Part shown: in pieces, positions 49,255 through 58,284 of the stretch
Numbering within the stretch: position 1 is the first letter of the stretch
Layout: each line of letters begins with the position of its first letter
Assembly (NCBI GenBank): GCA_016292775.1
Contig: JAEDFN010000003.1
Location: 13,437-77,436 of the forward strand
Source: Paludibacteraceae bacterium
Lineage (GTDB): Bacteria; Bacteroidota; Bacteroidia; Bacteroidales; Paludibacteraceae
Reading direction: 5' to 3'
DNA: 64,000 bases
The notes under the pieces: model-generated
Told to the model about the DNA's origin: nothing
The model's input: only the letters and a program-made list of their open reading frames with translations
The model's database searches: none
Position numbers and translations under genes: made by a program

Positions 49255-49683
49255 TTATTTAAATAATAGATATTTACGAGCAAAAAAGTTAAATAAAAAC
49301 ACCACTATAGTAGCAATGATTTTCGAATACATATGATACCAACCGATAATCGAAGTAAAAAGCCAAATAATGAACGTATTGATACCGAGACCAACAGCAC
49401 CGATAATAGAGAAATATATGAAGTGCATATATACTCTTTTTTGCGGTTTTTTATCGAACACCCAAAAAAGGCTCATCAAATAGTTTACGAGTCCGCCGGT
49501 GACATGTGAAATAGCCTGAGCAATAAGATAATGCATGCCACACAAATCCACCAGTACATATTGCAGAGTGAAATCTACAATAAAAGCGGCTATACCAACG
49601 AAGAAATTTCTAAACAACTGAATAAAAACATTCGACGACGGCGTATATAATATTTTCTTTAATGCGCTTAATACATTAGTCAT
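49255..49683 (-). CDS. GtrA family membrane protein
   Basis: 142 residues with four membrane helices (about 18-40, 45-67, 83-103, 115-136). GtrA signatures FVGIAAFIVDFTLQYVLVD and NFFARKYLLFK are present. Family members are thought to flip polyprenyl-linked sugars across the inner membrane. It lies 3 bases after the amylase gene and upstream of the rhamnose block, which fits a cell-surface glycan role; the sugar carried is not evident. Confidence 0.87.
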   Translation of the reverse strand: MTNVLSALKKILYTPSSNVFIQLFRNFFVGIAAFIVDFTLQYVLVDLCGMHYLIAQAISHVTGGLVNYLMSLFWVFDKKPQKRVYMHFIYFSIIGAVGLGINTFIIWLFTSIIGWYHMYSKIIATIVVFLFNFFARKYLLFK

Positions 49684-49686
49684 ATA

Positions 49687-52083
49687 TCAATACAATACTT
49701 CAGATGACAAAGGAGGTAATGTGATAGTAATAAAGTAGTCGCCTGAATACTTATATTCGTGACCGAAAAGGGAATTATACTCCTCTTTATCGCCATCGAA
49801 TTTATCTATATTCACATTAAAAGTATATGGTTCATTAGTATTATTAATAAACACTACAACGGTAGTATCGAAATATTTACGGGCGTAAGCATAAATATTT
49901 TCATCCACGCTAAGTTCAATAAAATCGCCATAAATAAGGGCCATATTAGAAGTACGAAGATGGTTTAATTTAGCCACATGGTCGAATAGATTTTTCTCTC
50001 TATTATTCCAATTATCGAAATACATCATACGTCTACAATCAGGGTCGTTACCGCCGGTCATACCGATTTCATCGCCATAATAAATAACGGGCACACCCGG
50101 GATAGTAGTATTAAAAGTATGGAAAAGAGCTAATTTATCGTAAGCCGTAGAGTCGGTAATACCGATTTTACGAGTCCATGCAGCAGCTTTAGCATCCTCA
50201 CCCACCTTCAAGTCGCCGGAAGCGAGAGCCATAAAGCGAGGTTTATCATGGTTTCCGGAGATATATCCCATCAGGTTATGAACTCCATACACCTTGAGGC
50301 TGGAGTTTAAGATATTGCTAAGTCGCTTCATAGTACCGCCACTCACACCATTGAAAGCAGAATTGGCTTCATCATATACATTAAAATCGAACTGACCATT
50401 AAGCATACCACTATTAACATAACTTGCCATGAGTTCCGGACTACCATAAGATTCACCTATTTGGTAGAAATATCCGTTATTATCATACTGTTTTAGTTTA
50501 TAGGTCAACATACGCCAAAATACTTCATTGACATGTTTACAGGCGTCGTGACGGAAACCATCGATACCGAACTCCTTAAACCAATAAATGGCGGAGTCGA
50601 CCATAAGATTTACAACTAAAGGATTACCGAAATCGAGAGAAGGCATAAAAGTATCAAACCAAGTAGTAAGGCGTTGTTCGTCCCACAACTCCACATTCTT
50701 TCTGCCATCAGGCAAATATAAATCGGTAGCATATTCAGGATGAGATTGATAGAGAGGATGTAATTCATGAACGTGATTAGCCACATAATCTAATAATATG
50801 TTGATATTCTTATCATGAGCATCCTTCACCATTGATTTAAGTTCGTTATTAGAACCAAAACGGAAGTCTACTTGAGAGCTTGAGATAGGCCAATAGCCAT
50901 GATAACCGGCAAATTTTGTATTAGCAATACTGTTGTAGCCATAAGGTTCAAGAGGATTTTGATTTAATGGAGAAATCCATAAAGTATTAACACCCAATTT
51001 ATTGAAATATCCGTTTAAGATTGTAGAATCTATACCTGCCAAATCTCCACCTTGATAATCAGCGAGAGGATTTACATCGGGGCGGTTCATAGGATGGTCG
51101 TTGTCCGGATTACCATTCTTAAAGCGATCGACAAGTAAGAAATAGATGATATTATTATACTTATCATTACGATCTAAAGAGGTGGCATTTTCGATAACTT
51201 CACCTTTCATAAGAGGAACGAGGATATCGTTACTAACGCCGAACTCATTGTCAGCCCAAACGCGTAAATATTTCTTACCAAGCAATTTAAATTCGGAAGG
51301 AATGTATATTTTGATTTCGGTTTTATCACCATCTTTCTCGATTTTTATAAATTTATTGTCGAGTAAAACATTATCCACATAAGCCCATACATTTGTTATA
51401 GAACCTGTACCGATAAGTTTTATTTTATCTTCATCAGCATCATGAGTAAGAAGTACCGGAAATTTATCGTCGTTACCATCAACTTGCAATATAGAATTAA
51501 ATTTACCGAAACCATTATCAACCATATTAGGGTTTGTATCATCATGATTTTGGTCGCCATCAATTTTCAATTGATAAAGATAAGTGCCCGGGCTAAGGAG
51601 CATAGTCACCTCATACAAGCCGGTTTCATCATTCATCACAAGGTCGGGAGTCATATCAGCAACCCAGTTATTCATCTGACCAGCGATTTGAATTCTATTA
51701 ATCTGTTTACCATTAGGATTATAAGTAAAAGTATAAAATATTTTATCGCTCTTTTTCACAGGCACATCATAATGTATACCTCCAATCCAAAAAGAGATTA
51801 CCGACATTTGTTCAAACTCCTCGTCACAATAGATACTAAGAATCTTGTTGTTTTCGCTCAATTCGAGGAACATATGTTTTGAAGGGGTAGAAACGGAATC
51901 TATTTTAGTTTCATCCATAACATAGTCGTTCACCAAAATAGTATTAGGACCGACTTTTAGGGTTTTCAAAGTATTAAGACCCACACAAACACTATTATCC
52001 GGGGTAAAACCGAGGGATAAATTCTTTTCTTTACAAGAAACAAAGAGTAATATTAATGAAATGCAAAAGAATAGTTTTTTCAT
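49687..52083 (-). CDS. GH13 alpha-amylase lipoprotein
   Basis: 798 residues. A lipoprotein signal (lipobox LFVSC, Cys at 17) is followed by an Ig-like/CBM48-like region (about 40-290, with IAGQMNNWVADMTPDLVMND) and a GH13 barrel (about 310-680). The four GH13 regions are complete: DYVANH (432-437), GFRHD with nucleophile Asp 513, IGES with Glu 544, and SGNHD with Asp 613. A beta-sandwich C-terminal domain ends the protein. It cleaves alpha-1,4-glucans, probably outside the cytoplasm. It lies 8 bases after the second GH13 gene. Substrate specificity (starch or maltodextrin) is inferred. Confidence 0.92.
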   Translation of the reverse strand: MKKLFFCISLILLFVSCKEKNLSLGFTPDNSVCVGLNTLKTLKVGPNTILVNDYVMDETKIDSVSTPSKHMFLELSENNKILSIYCDEEFEQMSVISFWIGGIHYDVPVKKSDKIFYTFTYNPNGKQINRIQIAGQMNNWVADMTPDLVMNDETGLYEVTMLLSPGTYLYQLKIDGDQNHDDTNPNMVDNGFGKFNSILQVDGNDDKFPVLLTHDADEDKIKLIGTGSITNVWAYVDNVLLDNKFIKIEKDGDKTEIKIYIPSEFKLLGKKYLRVWADNEFGVSNDILVPLMKGEVIENATSLDRNDKYNNIIYFLLVDRFKNGNPDNDHPMNRPDVNPLADYQGGDLAGIDSTILNGYFNKLGVNTLWISPLNQNPLEPYGYNSIANTKFAGYHGYWPISSSQVDFRFGSNNELKSMVKDAHDKNINILLDYVANHVHELHPLYQSHPEYATDLYLPDGRKNVELWDEQRLTTWFDTFMPSLDFGNPLVVNLMVDSAIYWFKEFGIDGFRHDACKHVNEVFWRMLTYKLKQYDNNGYFYQIGESYGSPELMASYVNSGMLNGQFDFNVYDEANSAFNGVSGGTMKRLSNILNSSLKVYGVHNLMGYISGNHDKPRFMALASGDLKVGEDAKAAAWTRKIGITDSTAYDKLALFHTFNTTIPGVPVIYYGDEIGMTGGNDPDCRRMMYFDNWNNREKNLFDHVAKLNHLRTSNMALIYGDFIELSVDENIYAYARKYFDTTVVVFINNTNEPYTFNVNIDKFDGDKEEYNSLFGHEYKYSGDYFITITLPPLSSEVLY

Positions 52084-52091
52084 AACGTTAA

Positions 52092-53957
52092 TTATTTAAT
52101 GTTTGATATTTCAATAATGCTCACTGTTTTAGCAGGGAACACCACATTATTTTCCAATTTAAAAATCTTATTAGTAACGATATTTTTTGCGGTTTTACCG
52201 ATAATATCCATTTCATTGAAACGGGTCATATCCACATTCGTATCATCATTATTATTATTAACCACTACCATTACCATATCGTCATCGGCAATTCGGAAAA
52301 AGAGATAAATACCATCACGAGGGATAAATTGTATCATTTTTCCTTTAGTAAGAGCAGAAGAATTTTTCCTATAATTAAGGATTGTAGAGAGGTAGTTAAA
52401 GATATCCTTATCCTGAGCATTTTGATTTTCCAAGTCGAAAGCGTTATAAGTATCTGATTTCCAACCACCCGGGAAACGATGACGGCATCCCTCATAAGAG
52501 TCGGCTTCACCGAAAAGCATTATTTCGTCCCCATAATAATATTGTGGGAATCCGCGCACTACTGCCAGCATTGCGAGCCCCATTTTAAACAATTTCGGGT
52601 CACGCCCCACAGCATTACTATAACGGCTCATGTCGTGATTATTAAGCATATTCATGATATAAGAAGGATTAGAATAGGCAAAATCCTGAGCGAAATGCGA
52701 ATAGAATCGGACAAGGCCGGTATTCCAACCCTCTTTTTCTACGAATGAAAGTTCGAAATAATCCTTCAACATAAAGTCCATTACCGTAGGCAATTGCGAA
52801 TCAAAACCATCTCGATTATTATTACCGGACTGATAGTAAGCATTTTCCGAAACTGATTTCACCCAACATTCACCTACGATATTGATATTTGGATATTCAT
52901 CACGAATAGTTTTCATCATACGAGCGGCATTATTTAAATTATTATAAGGGTAAGTATCTACTCTAAATCCGTCTAAGCCTGTAAGTTCCGCCCAATAAAT
53001 ATAAGATTGAGAGATATAATCGAAGAGTAATTTATTATCGAGATTAAGGTCTGCCATATTGGTATCAAACCATCCGTTTTGAAGAAGTTTTTTATCAGCT
53101 TCGGAAGCATGAGGATCGGTAGCTGTAGAAATTTGATAATTAGTACGAGTAAAATTGCTCCACTGATGATACCAATCACTTGAAGGGAGGTCGTTATTCC
53201 ACCAATGACGAGGATTTACATGGTTCGGCACAATATCCATCACATATTTGATACCATGCTTATGGCACTCATCTACAAGGCGGCAGAAGTCGTCATTAGT
53301 ACCGAAACGGGCGTCAACCTTATAAAAATTTGTAGTAGAATAATGGTGGTAAGAGTAATTTATATCATTATCCTCAAGGATAGGAGTAGTCCACAAAGTA
53401 GTGATACCCAATTTTTGAAGGTAATCAAGATGATTGATAATACCTTGAATATCGCCACCTTGACGTTTATGAAGATTATCGAGTTCTACACCTTGAGCAA
53501 ACCCCTCGATACTATCATTATCCGGGTTACCATTAGCAAATCTATCGGGCATAATGAGGTAAAAAACATCGGTTTCATCGAAACCTTTTCTATCACGAGA
53601 GCCCGTTTTTCGCTGTTTCAATTCATAATTGATATGATAAACTCGGGAAGTATATCGCAAATCTATTTGGAAAACACCGGGTTTAGCATCGGTGATATCT
53701 ACATACAAGAACAGATAATTAGGGTTATCAGTTCGCTCTACGCTACTGATTTTAACATTGTATTTAGGATTTATAGATGGCATATATCTGCCTATATTTT
53801 CGCCATGGAGCATAATTTGCAAGGTGCTGTTATTCATCTCCGCCCACCAAAATTCAGGTTCTACCCTATCGCAAACCGATTTCACGATTTTAGGTCGAGG
53901 CATTGCAAAAACAAGAGCAGGCACTATAGCCAAAACAATTAACAATAATCTCTTCAT
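52092..53957 (-). CDS. GH13 cyclomaltodextrinase/neopullulanase-like enzyme (SusA-like)
   Basis: 621 residues. A signal peptide (1-18) is followed by a cyclomaltodextrinase N-terminal domain (about 22-115, with the WWAEMNNSTLQIMLHGENI stretch) and a GH13 barrel (130-520). GH13 regions are complete: DIVPNH (241-246), nucleophile Asp 334 in FRVD, Glu 363 in VGECW, Asp 442 in NNHDMSR. The layout is that of SusA of Bacteroides, which degrades maltooligosaccharides in the periplasm. It lies between the MFS transporter and the second amylase in one direction. The substrate is inferred from the family. Confidence 0.93.
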   Translation of the reverse strand: MKRLLLIVLAIVPALVFAMPRPKIVKSVCDRVEPEFWWAEMNNSTLQIMLHGENIGRYMPSINPKYNVKISSVERTDNPNYLFLYVDITDAKPGVFQIDLRYTSRVYHINYELKQRKTGSRDRKGFDETDVFYLIMPDRFANGNPDNDSIEGFAQGVELDNLHKRQGGDIQGIINHLDYLQKLGITTLWTTPILEDNDINYSYHHYSTTNFYKVDARFGTNDDFCRLVDECHKHGIKYVMDIVPNHVNPRHWWNNDLPSSDWYHQWSNFTRTNYQISTATDPHASEADKKLLQNGWFDTNMADLNLDNKLLFDYISQSYIYWAELTGLDGFRVDTYPYNNLNNAARMMKTIRDEYPNINIVGECWVKSVSENAYYQSGNNNRDGFDSQLPTVMDFMLKDYFELSFVEKEGWNTGLVRFYSHFAQDFAYSNPSYIMNMLNNHDMSRYSNAVGRDPKLFKMGLAMLAVVRGFPQYYYGDEIMLFGEADSYEGCRHRFPGGWKSDTYNAFDLENQNAQDKDIFNYLSTILNYRKNSSALTKGKMIQFIPRDGIYLFFRIADDDMVMVVVNNNNDDTNVDMTRFNEMDIIGKTAKNIVTNKIFKLENNVVFPAKTVSIIEISNIK

Positions 53958-54065
53958 AATCTTTTTATTTACATAAAAATCAAAAAAACAGAATCTTTTT
54001 ATATCATCTAAACTATATCTATAATCACAAATTACCGCGTTATTATAAGGAATGGAATAAAAAAG

Positions 54066-55382
54066 CTATTTCTTTTCCTTGATATACATCACGGAGCAAG
54101 CACCGAGGATTAAGAAACATCCGGACATTACGAGCATCCAAACGGAATTTGAAGCAAAACAATATTTCAATATCAGTCCGCTAAACAGAGCATTAACTAT
54201 CTGAGGGATAGTGATAAAGAAATTGAAAATACCCATATAGACGCCCATTTTGTTTTGAGGCAAATTCGGGGCAAGCATAGCATACGGCATTGCGAGGATA
54301 GAAGCCCAAGCGATACCAACGCCCACCATAGGCAATATTAACAAGTTCTTATTAGTAATAAAAACTATTGATATCAAACTAATTGCGCCGATAGTAAGAG
54401 CAATAGCATGAGTAGTTTTCCGTCCCAACTTGTTGGAAATCGGAATAAGGAACAAAGCGAAAAGCATTGCCACGAAATTGTATACTCCGAAAAGGATACC
54501 CACCCAGTCGCCGGCAGTTTGAAACAGTTCCGTATTAGGGTCGGTTTCATTAAAAATTTGTTGAGCGACAGCGGGAGTAGTATAAACCCACATACCGAAA
54601 AGGGCAATCCAAGAGAAGAATTGCACCAAACCAAGTTGTTTCATTATACGAGGCATATTAGCCACATCACGAAACATTTCAGAGAATTTTGGGCGTTCAT
54701 TAACCACGGATTCACCGTTGAATTCGGCCAATTCTTCCGGAGAATATTCTTTAGTATTTGTCACCGTCCAGATAATTGTTATCAATAGAATTGCAGCGGC
54801 AATATAGAATGAGTATACCAAATTAAGAGGCACTCCGCTCTCGGACAAATCCGCGCCGATACCGAACCAATTGAGGAGCACATACGGCAACCAAGAGCCA
54901 ACAACGGCACCGATACCAATTAAAAAAGTTTGCACGGCAAAGCCAACAGTAGCTTGCTTAGCCGGAAGCATATCAGCCACAAGAGCGCGGAAAGGCTCCA
55001 TAGTAACATTGATACTCGCATCCATAATCATCAAAAAGCCGGCACCGACAAAAACGGCAGGCATGAATTTGGCAAAAAGCCCCGCATTAGGCATAAGGAT
55101 GAGCGCAATAGCGGTAATAATGGCACCCACAAGAAAGAAAGGCCTTCTGCGACCAAGCTTGCACCAAGTGTTATCACTATAATGCCCCACGATAGGCTGA
55201 ACAATCATTCCCGTGAGCGGAGCTACTATCCAAAACCACGAAAGATGCTCTACATCAGCACCATAAGTTTGTAATATTCTGCTAGCATTAGCATTTTGTA
55301 TAGCAAAGCCCATCTGAATACCCATAAATCCAAGGCTCATACTCAGAATATTACCAAACGACAATAAAGGTTTATTTTTCAT
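54066..55382 (-). CDS. MFS sugar transporter, SLC45-like
   Basis: 438 residues with about twelve membrane segments. The N-terminal SFGNILSMSLGFMGIQMGFA and HLSWFWIVAPLTGMIVQPIVG are typical of the glycoside/SLC45-like group that carries sucrose or maltose in symport with protons. The RRPFFLVGA loop (conserved Arg) follows. It heads the minus-strand run, has a consensus promoter and is upstream of two GH13 enzymes, so uptake of maltose or maltodextrins is likely. A canonical SusC/SusD pair is not in this window. Confidence 0.87.
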   Translation of the reverse strand: MKNKPLLSFGNILSMSLGFMGIQMGFAIQNANASRILQTYGADVEHLSWFWIVAPLTGMIVQPIVGHYSDNTWCKLGRRRPFFLVGAIITAIALILMPNAGLFAKFMPAVFVGAGFLMIMDASINVTMEPFRALVADMLPAKQATVGFAVQTFLIGIGAVVGSWLPYVLLNWFGIGADLSESGVPLNLVYSFYIAAAILLITIIWTVTNTKEYSPEELAEFNGESVVNERPKFSEMFRDVANMPRIMKQLGLVQFFSWIALFGMWVYTTPAVAQQIFNETDPNTELFQTAGDWVGILFGVYNFVAMLFALFLIPISNKLGRKTTHAIALTIGAISLISIVFITNKNLLILPMVGVGIAWASILAMPYAMLAPNLPQNKMGVYMGIFNFFITIPQIVNALFSGLILKYCFASNSVWMLVMSGCFLILGACSVMYIKEKK

Positions 55383-55408
55383 ATTATTTTAAAGCACATT
55401 ATACTCTG

Positions 55409-55438
55409 CAAATTTACAAAAAATATGTTGATTGGCAA
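55409..55438 (-). promoter_or_regulatory. Consensus promoter for the amylase-rhamnose run
   Basis: Minus strand reads TTG (55438-55436), 19 bases of spacer and TAAATTTG (55416-55409), 27 bases upstream of the MFS ATG. It lies back to back with the frr promoter. Confidence 0.8.
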
Positions 55439-55487
55439 TCGAAAATTTCAACAATATAACAATAAAAAAAAATAAAGGTACGAAATG

Positions 55488-55518
55488 TTGTATAAAATAA
55501 AAAAATACACTACCTTTG
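55488..55518 (+). promoter_or_regulatory. Consensus promoter for frr operon
   Basis: TTG (55488-55490), 20 bases of spacer and TACCTTTG (55511-55518), 41 bases before the frr ATG. Spacing fits the 19-21 base rule. Confidence 0.75.
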
Positions 55519-55558
55519 CGAAAGTATAACAAAAAAGAACTATTAAAACGAAAATAAT

Positions 55559-56122
55559 ATGGATGAAAGAGTAAAACCAATCATCGCCGGAGCATCAGAA
55601 GATATGGAAGGTGCAATAATGTTTCTTGACGATGCATTAGCACACATCCGCGCCGGCAAGGCCAATCCACGTATTGTTGATGGAGTAAGAGTAGACTATT
55701 ACGGAAGTATGGTACCAATTTCCAATGTAGCAAACATCTCCACTCCGGATGCAAAAACGATACAGATTCAGGCATGGGAAAAGAATATGATACCGGTTAT
55801 CGAAAAAGCCTTAATCAACTCAGAGATAGGTATTATGCCTGTCAATAACGGAGAGGTGATACGCCTTTGCATGCCGCCACTCACCGAAGAGCGCCGTCGT
55901 CAATTGGTAAAAACCGCCAATTCTGCCGGTGAAGAGGCTAAAGTTTCTATCAGAAATGCCCGCCGTGAAGCTATCGACAAATTGAAAAAAGAGCAAAAAA
56001 ACGGGCTTCCTGAAGATGTTGAAAAAGACAGCGAAGGCGAAGTACAAAAAGTACACGATAAATTCATCAAAAAAGTAGACGAACTCCTCGCTGCAAAAGA
56101 AAAAGAGATTATGACCATTTAA
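55559..56122 (+). CDS. frr: Ribosome recycling factor
   Basis: 187 residues, the usual size. The family patterns are complete: HIRAGKANPRIVDGVRVDYYGS in the first half (about 30-51), PDAKTIQIQAWEKNMI, and the C-terminal helix VHDKFIKKVDELLAAKEKEIM. The protein splits post-termination ribosomes with EF-G. It begins a plus-strand operon (frr, Omp85-like, rsgA, histidine kinase) with gaps of 9, 9 and 2 bases. Confidence 0.97.
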   Translation: MDERVKPIIAGASEDMEGAIMFLDDALAHIRAGKANPRIVDGVRVDYYGSMVPISNVANISTPDAKTIQIQAWEKNMIPVIEKALINSEIGIMPVNNGEVIRLCMPPLTEERRRQLVKTANSAGEEAKVSIRNARREAIDKLKKEQKNGLPEDVEKDSEGEVQKVHDKFIKKVDELLAAKEKEIMTI

Positions 56123-56131
56123 TTCTATTTT

Positions 56132-57361
56132 ATGGCGAGAATTAAAAATATTACAATTTGCTTGAGATGCAACACTCTTAAGCAAATTGTTATTGTTTTT
56201 ATACTGACATTAATTACAATAAATCGGGCCTTTTCGCAACAATATTCGGAAATAGCCGACACTGTAAGCACCTTTGAGAGCAATAAAATCTCCTCTACAT
56301 CAAGCAATACAAGCAGATGGAATTCGCTGATGAATTGGAATTTTATGGCTCTACCCTTTGCAAGCTATTCCCCGGAAACCAATTGGCAATTCGGGCTTAC
56401 AGGAGTATATTTTTTCAAGACAAAACAAAGCCCCTCTTTCAGCGATATAAACTTTAATTTTTGCTACACCTTAAATCAACAATGGATTTTTAATATCAAC
56501 TCCCGACTCTATTTCAGCCACACTCTAAAATGGTATTTGGATGCTGACATTCACACGCAACGATACCCGGATAAATTTTTCGGAATAGGCAACAAGGACG
56601 TGAATTTATTGTCGCAATCGGCACGTTTTATATCAAACTCCACCTATTTTGAATTAAGACCGAACTTCCATATTATCAACAACTTCTACATCGGAGCTAT
56701 CCTTTCTTTCAGATATTCCGACAATATTTTTCAAGACGAAGATTACAAAACAATAAAAGAGAAATACAGCATTTCCGGATTTGATAAAGAATTTTACATC
56801 AAATACGGAGCAACATTTTTCTACGACACAAGGGACTTTTCTTACTATCCGAGCAAAGGTTTTTTCGGAAAAATCGGGATAATGAGTTACCAGCCCATAC
56901 TAAAAGCAAAGAACACAACTACGATAATAGATATTGACTATCGCCATTTTGTACCGATATACAAAGGATTTTTATTCGCCTATAGGATACGAAATCAATG
57001 GGCATTCGGCAGTAGCCCATCTTTTGAATTTTTACCAACAATAGGCGGACAGGATTTATTACGCGGGATAAGGCAAAATATATTCAAAGGCAACTGTCTA
57101 TACTCTCTTGACATCGAATTTCGCATACCGATATGGAGGTTTCTGAAAGGCTCGGTATTCACATCGATAGGCGACGTTGTCAATATCGGAAGCGAAACAG
57201 CCACCACTCCCAAACTCGGATACGGCATAGGGTTAAGGGCCAATATCCATGAGGCGCGCACCAACATTCGATTCGACGTAGCACGGAATGCCTTTGCCGA
57301 TACACAACAAAATTATGGCAATGAATGGAGTTTTTATTTTACAATCAAAGAAGCTTTTTAA
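56132..57361 (+). CDS. Omp85/D15-like outer membrane barrel without POTRA domains
   Basis: 409 residues. A weak signal peptide (about 18-36, ending NRAFSQQ) is followed by a barrel of about 350 residues: the DFSYYPSKGFFGKIGIMSYQP stretch, FLPTIGGQDLLRGIRQN, which carries the BamA-type LRG segment, the SLDIEFRIPIWRF strand and the C-terminal YFTIKEAF with a terminal Phe. POTRA domains are absent. Such barrels occur in Bacteroidetes as bacterial surface antigen proteins; the role is unknown. The 5' coding part holds an 11-base inverted repeat. It is between frr and rsgA, with no functional tie visible. Confidence 0.82.
   Translation: MARIKNITICLRCNTLKQIVIVFILTLITINRAFSQQYSEIADTVSTFESNKISSTSSNTSRWNSLMNWNFMALPFASYSPETNWQFGLTGVYFFKTKQSPSFSDINFNFCYTLNQQWIFNINSRLYFSHTLKWYLDADIHTQRYPDKFFGIGNKDVNLLSQSARFISNSTYFELRPNFHIINNFYIGAILSFRYSDNIFQDEDYKTIKEKYSISGFDKEFYIKYGATFFYDTRDFSYYPSKGFFGKIGIMSYQPILKAKNTTTIIDIDYRHFVPIYKGFLFAYRIRNQWAFGSSPSFEFLPTIGGQDLLRGIRQNIFKGNCLYSLDIEFRIPIWRFLKGSVFTSIGDVVNIGSETATTPKLGYGIGLRANIHEARTNIRFDVARNAFADTQQNYGNEWSFYFTIKEAF
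56153..56190 (+). repeat. Inverted repeat inside the signal-peptide coding region of the barrel gene
   Basis: ACAATTTGCTT (56153-56163) and AAGCAAATTGT (56180-56190) are exact reverse complements around a 16-base loop, 21 bases after the ATG. It could fold in mRNA near the ribosome binding region. Such repeats can arise by chance in AT-rich DNA. Confidence 0.6.
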
Positions 57362-57370
57362 CAATAAAAT

Positions 57371-58282
57371 ATGACAGGATTCGTTATAAAAACCACAGGA
57401 CCGGATTATACGGTAAGGAGCACTGAAGGGGATTTCGTATGTAAGATAAAAGGGAATTTCCGCATCAAAGGCATCAAATCCACCAATCCTATCACTGTAG
57501 GCGATGTAGTGGACTTCGACCCTACACAAGGATATATTACCGCACTGCACGACAGGCGAAACTATATAGTTCGCAAGCCCACCAATTTAAGCAAACAACT
57601 ACATATCATAGCAGCGAATGTCGACCTCTGCCTACTTGTAGTAACGATAAAAAATCCGGAAACGGCAACCACCTTTATCGACCGCTTTTTAGCCACCTCC
57701 GAAGCCTATCATGTGCCAACAACAATAGTCTTTAACAAAACCGATTTACTTACAGAAGACGAACTCGAATATCTCGAAGCATTAGAATATCTATATAGAA
57801 ACATCGGCTATAACACCATACGAACATCAGCCCTATCCGGCGATGGAATCGAAGAAATCAAGCAATTATTACCAGGTAAATTCACACTTCTTTCCGGCAA
57901 TTCGGGGGTAGGTAAAAGCACGATATTAAATAAAATTATTCCTGCAGCCAATGCACGCACAGCCTCTATATCAGAGAGTCACCACAAGGGGATGCACACC
58001 ACCACATTCAGCGAGATGTATGAAATAGAGAGCGACTCATACCTTATCGACACTCCGGGCATAAAAGGATTTGGGATGTTTGATATGGATAAAGACGAAA
58101 TTTCGCATTTCTTCCCCGAGATCTTTAAAATCGGACAAGAGTGTAGATTCAGCAACTGTACCCACACTCACGAGCCCGGATGCGCAGTACTCAAAGCATT
58201 AGACGAGCACTACATCTCACAAAGCAGATATAAAAGTTACCTCAGCATCCGCGAAGATGCCACCGAATCAAAATACAGATAA
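57371..58282 (+). CDS. rsgA: Ribosome small subunit-dependent GTPase A
   Basis: 303 residues. An N-terminal OB-fold (1-75) is followed by a circularly permuted GTPase: FNKTDLL (G4, about 116-122), GNSGVGKSTI (G1 P-loop, about 176-185), DTPGIKGFGM (G3). The C-terminal zinc site is ECRFSNCTHTHEPGC. It helps mature the 30S subunit. It lies in the frr operon, a translation-related context. Confidence 0.97.
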   Translation: MTGFVIKTTGPDYTVRSTEGDFVCKIKGNFRIKGIKSTNPITVGDVVDFDPTQGYITALHDRRNYIVRKPTNLSKQLHIIAANVDLCLLVVTIKNPETATTFIDRFLATSEAYHVPTTIVFNKTDLLTEDELEYLEALEYLYRNIGYNTIRTSALSGDGIEEIKQLLPGKFTLLSGNSGVGKSTILNKIIPAANARTASISESHHKGMHTTTFSEMYEIESDSYLIDTPGIKGFGMFDMDKDEISHFFPEIFKIGQECRFSNCTHTHEPGCAVLKALDEHYISQSRYKSYLSIREDATESKYR

Positions 58283-58284
58283 CT

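Noticed and set aside
53205..53942. 245-residue open frame on the plus strand
   Set aside because: It lies fully inside the GH13 gene on the other strand, whose catalytic motifs are complete; no domain is visible in the antisense product.
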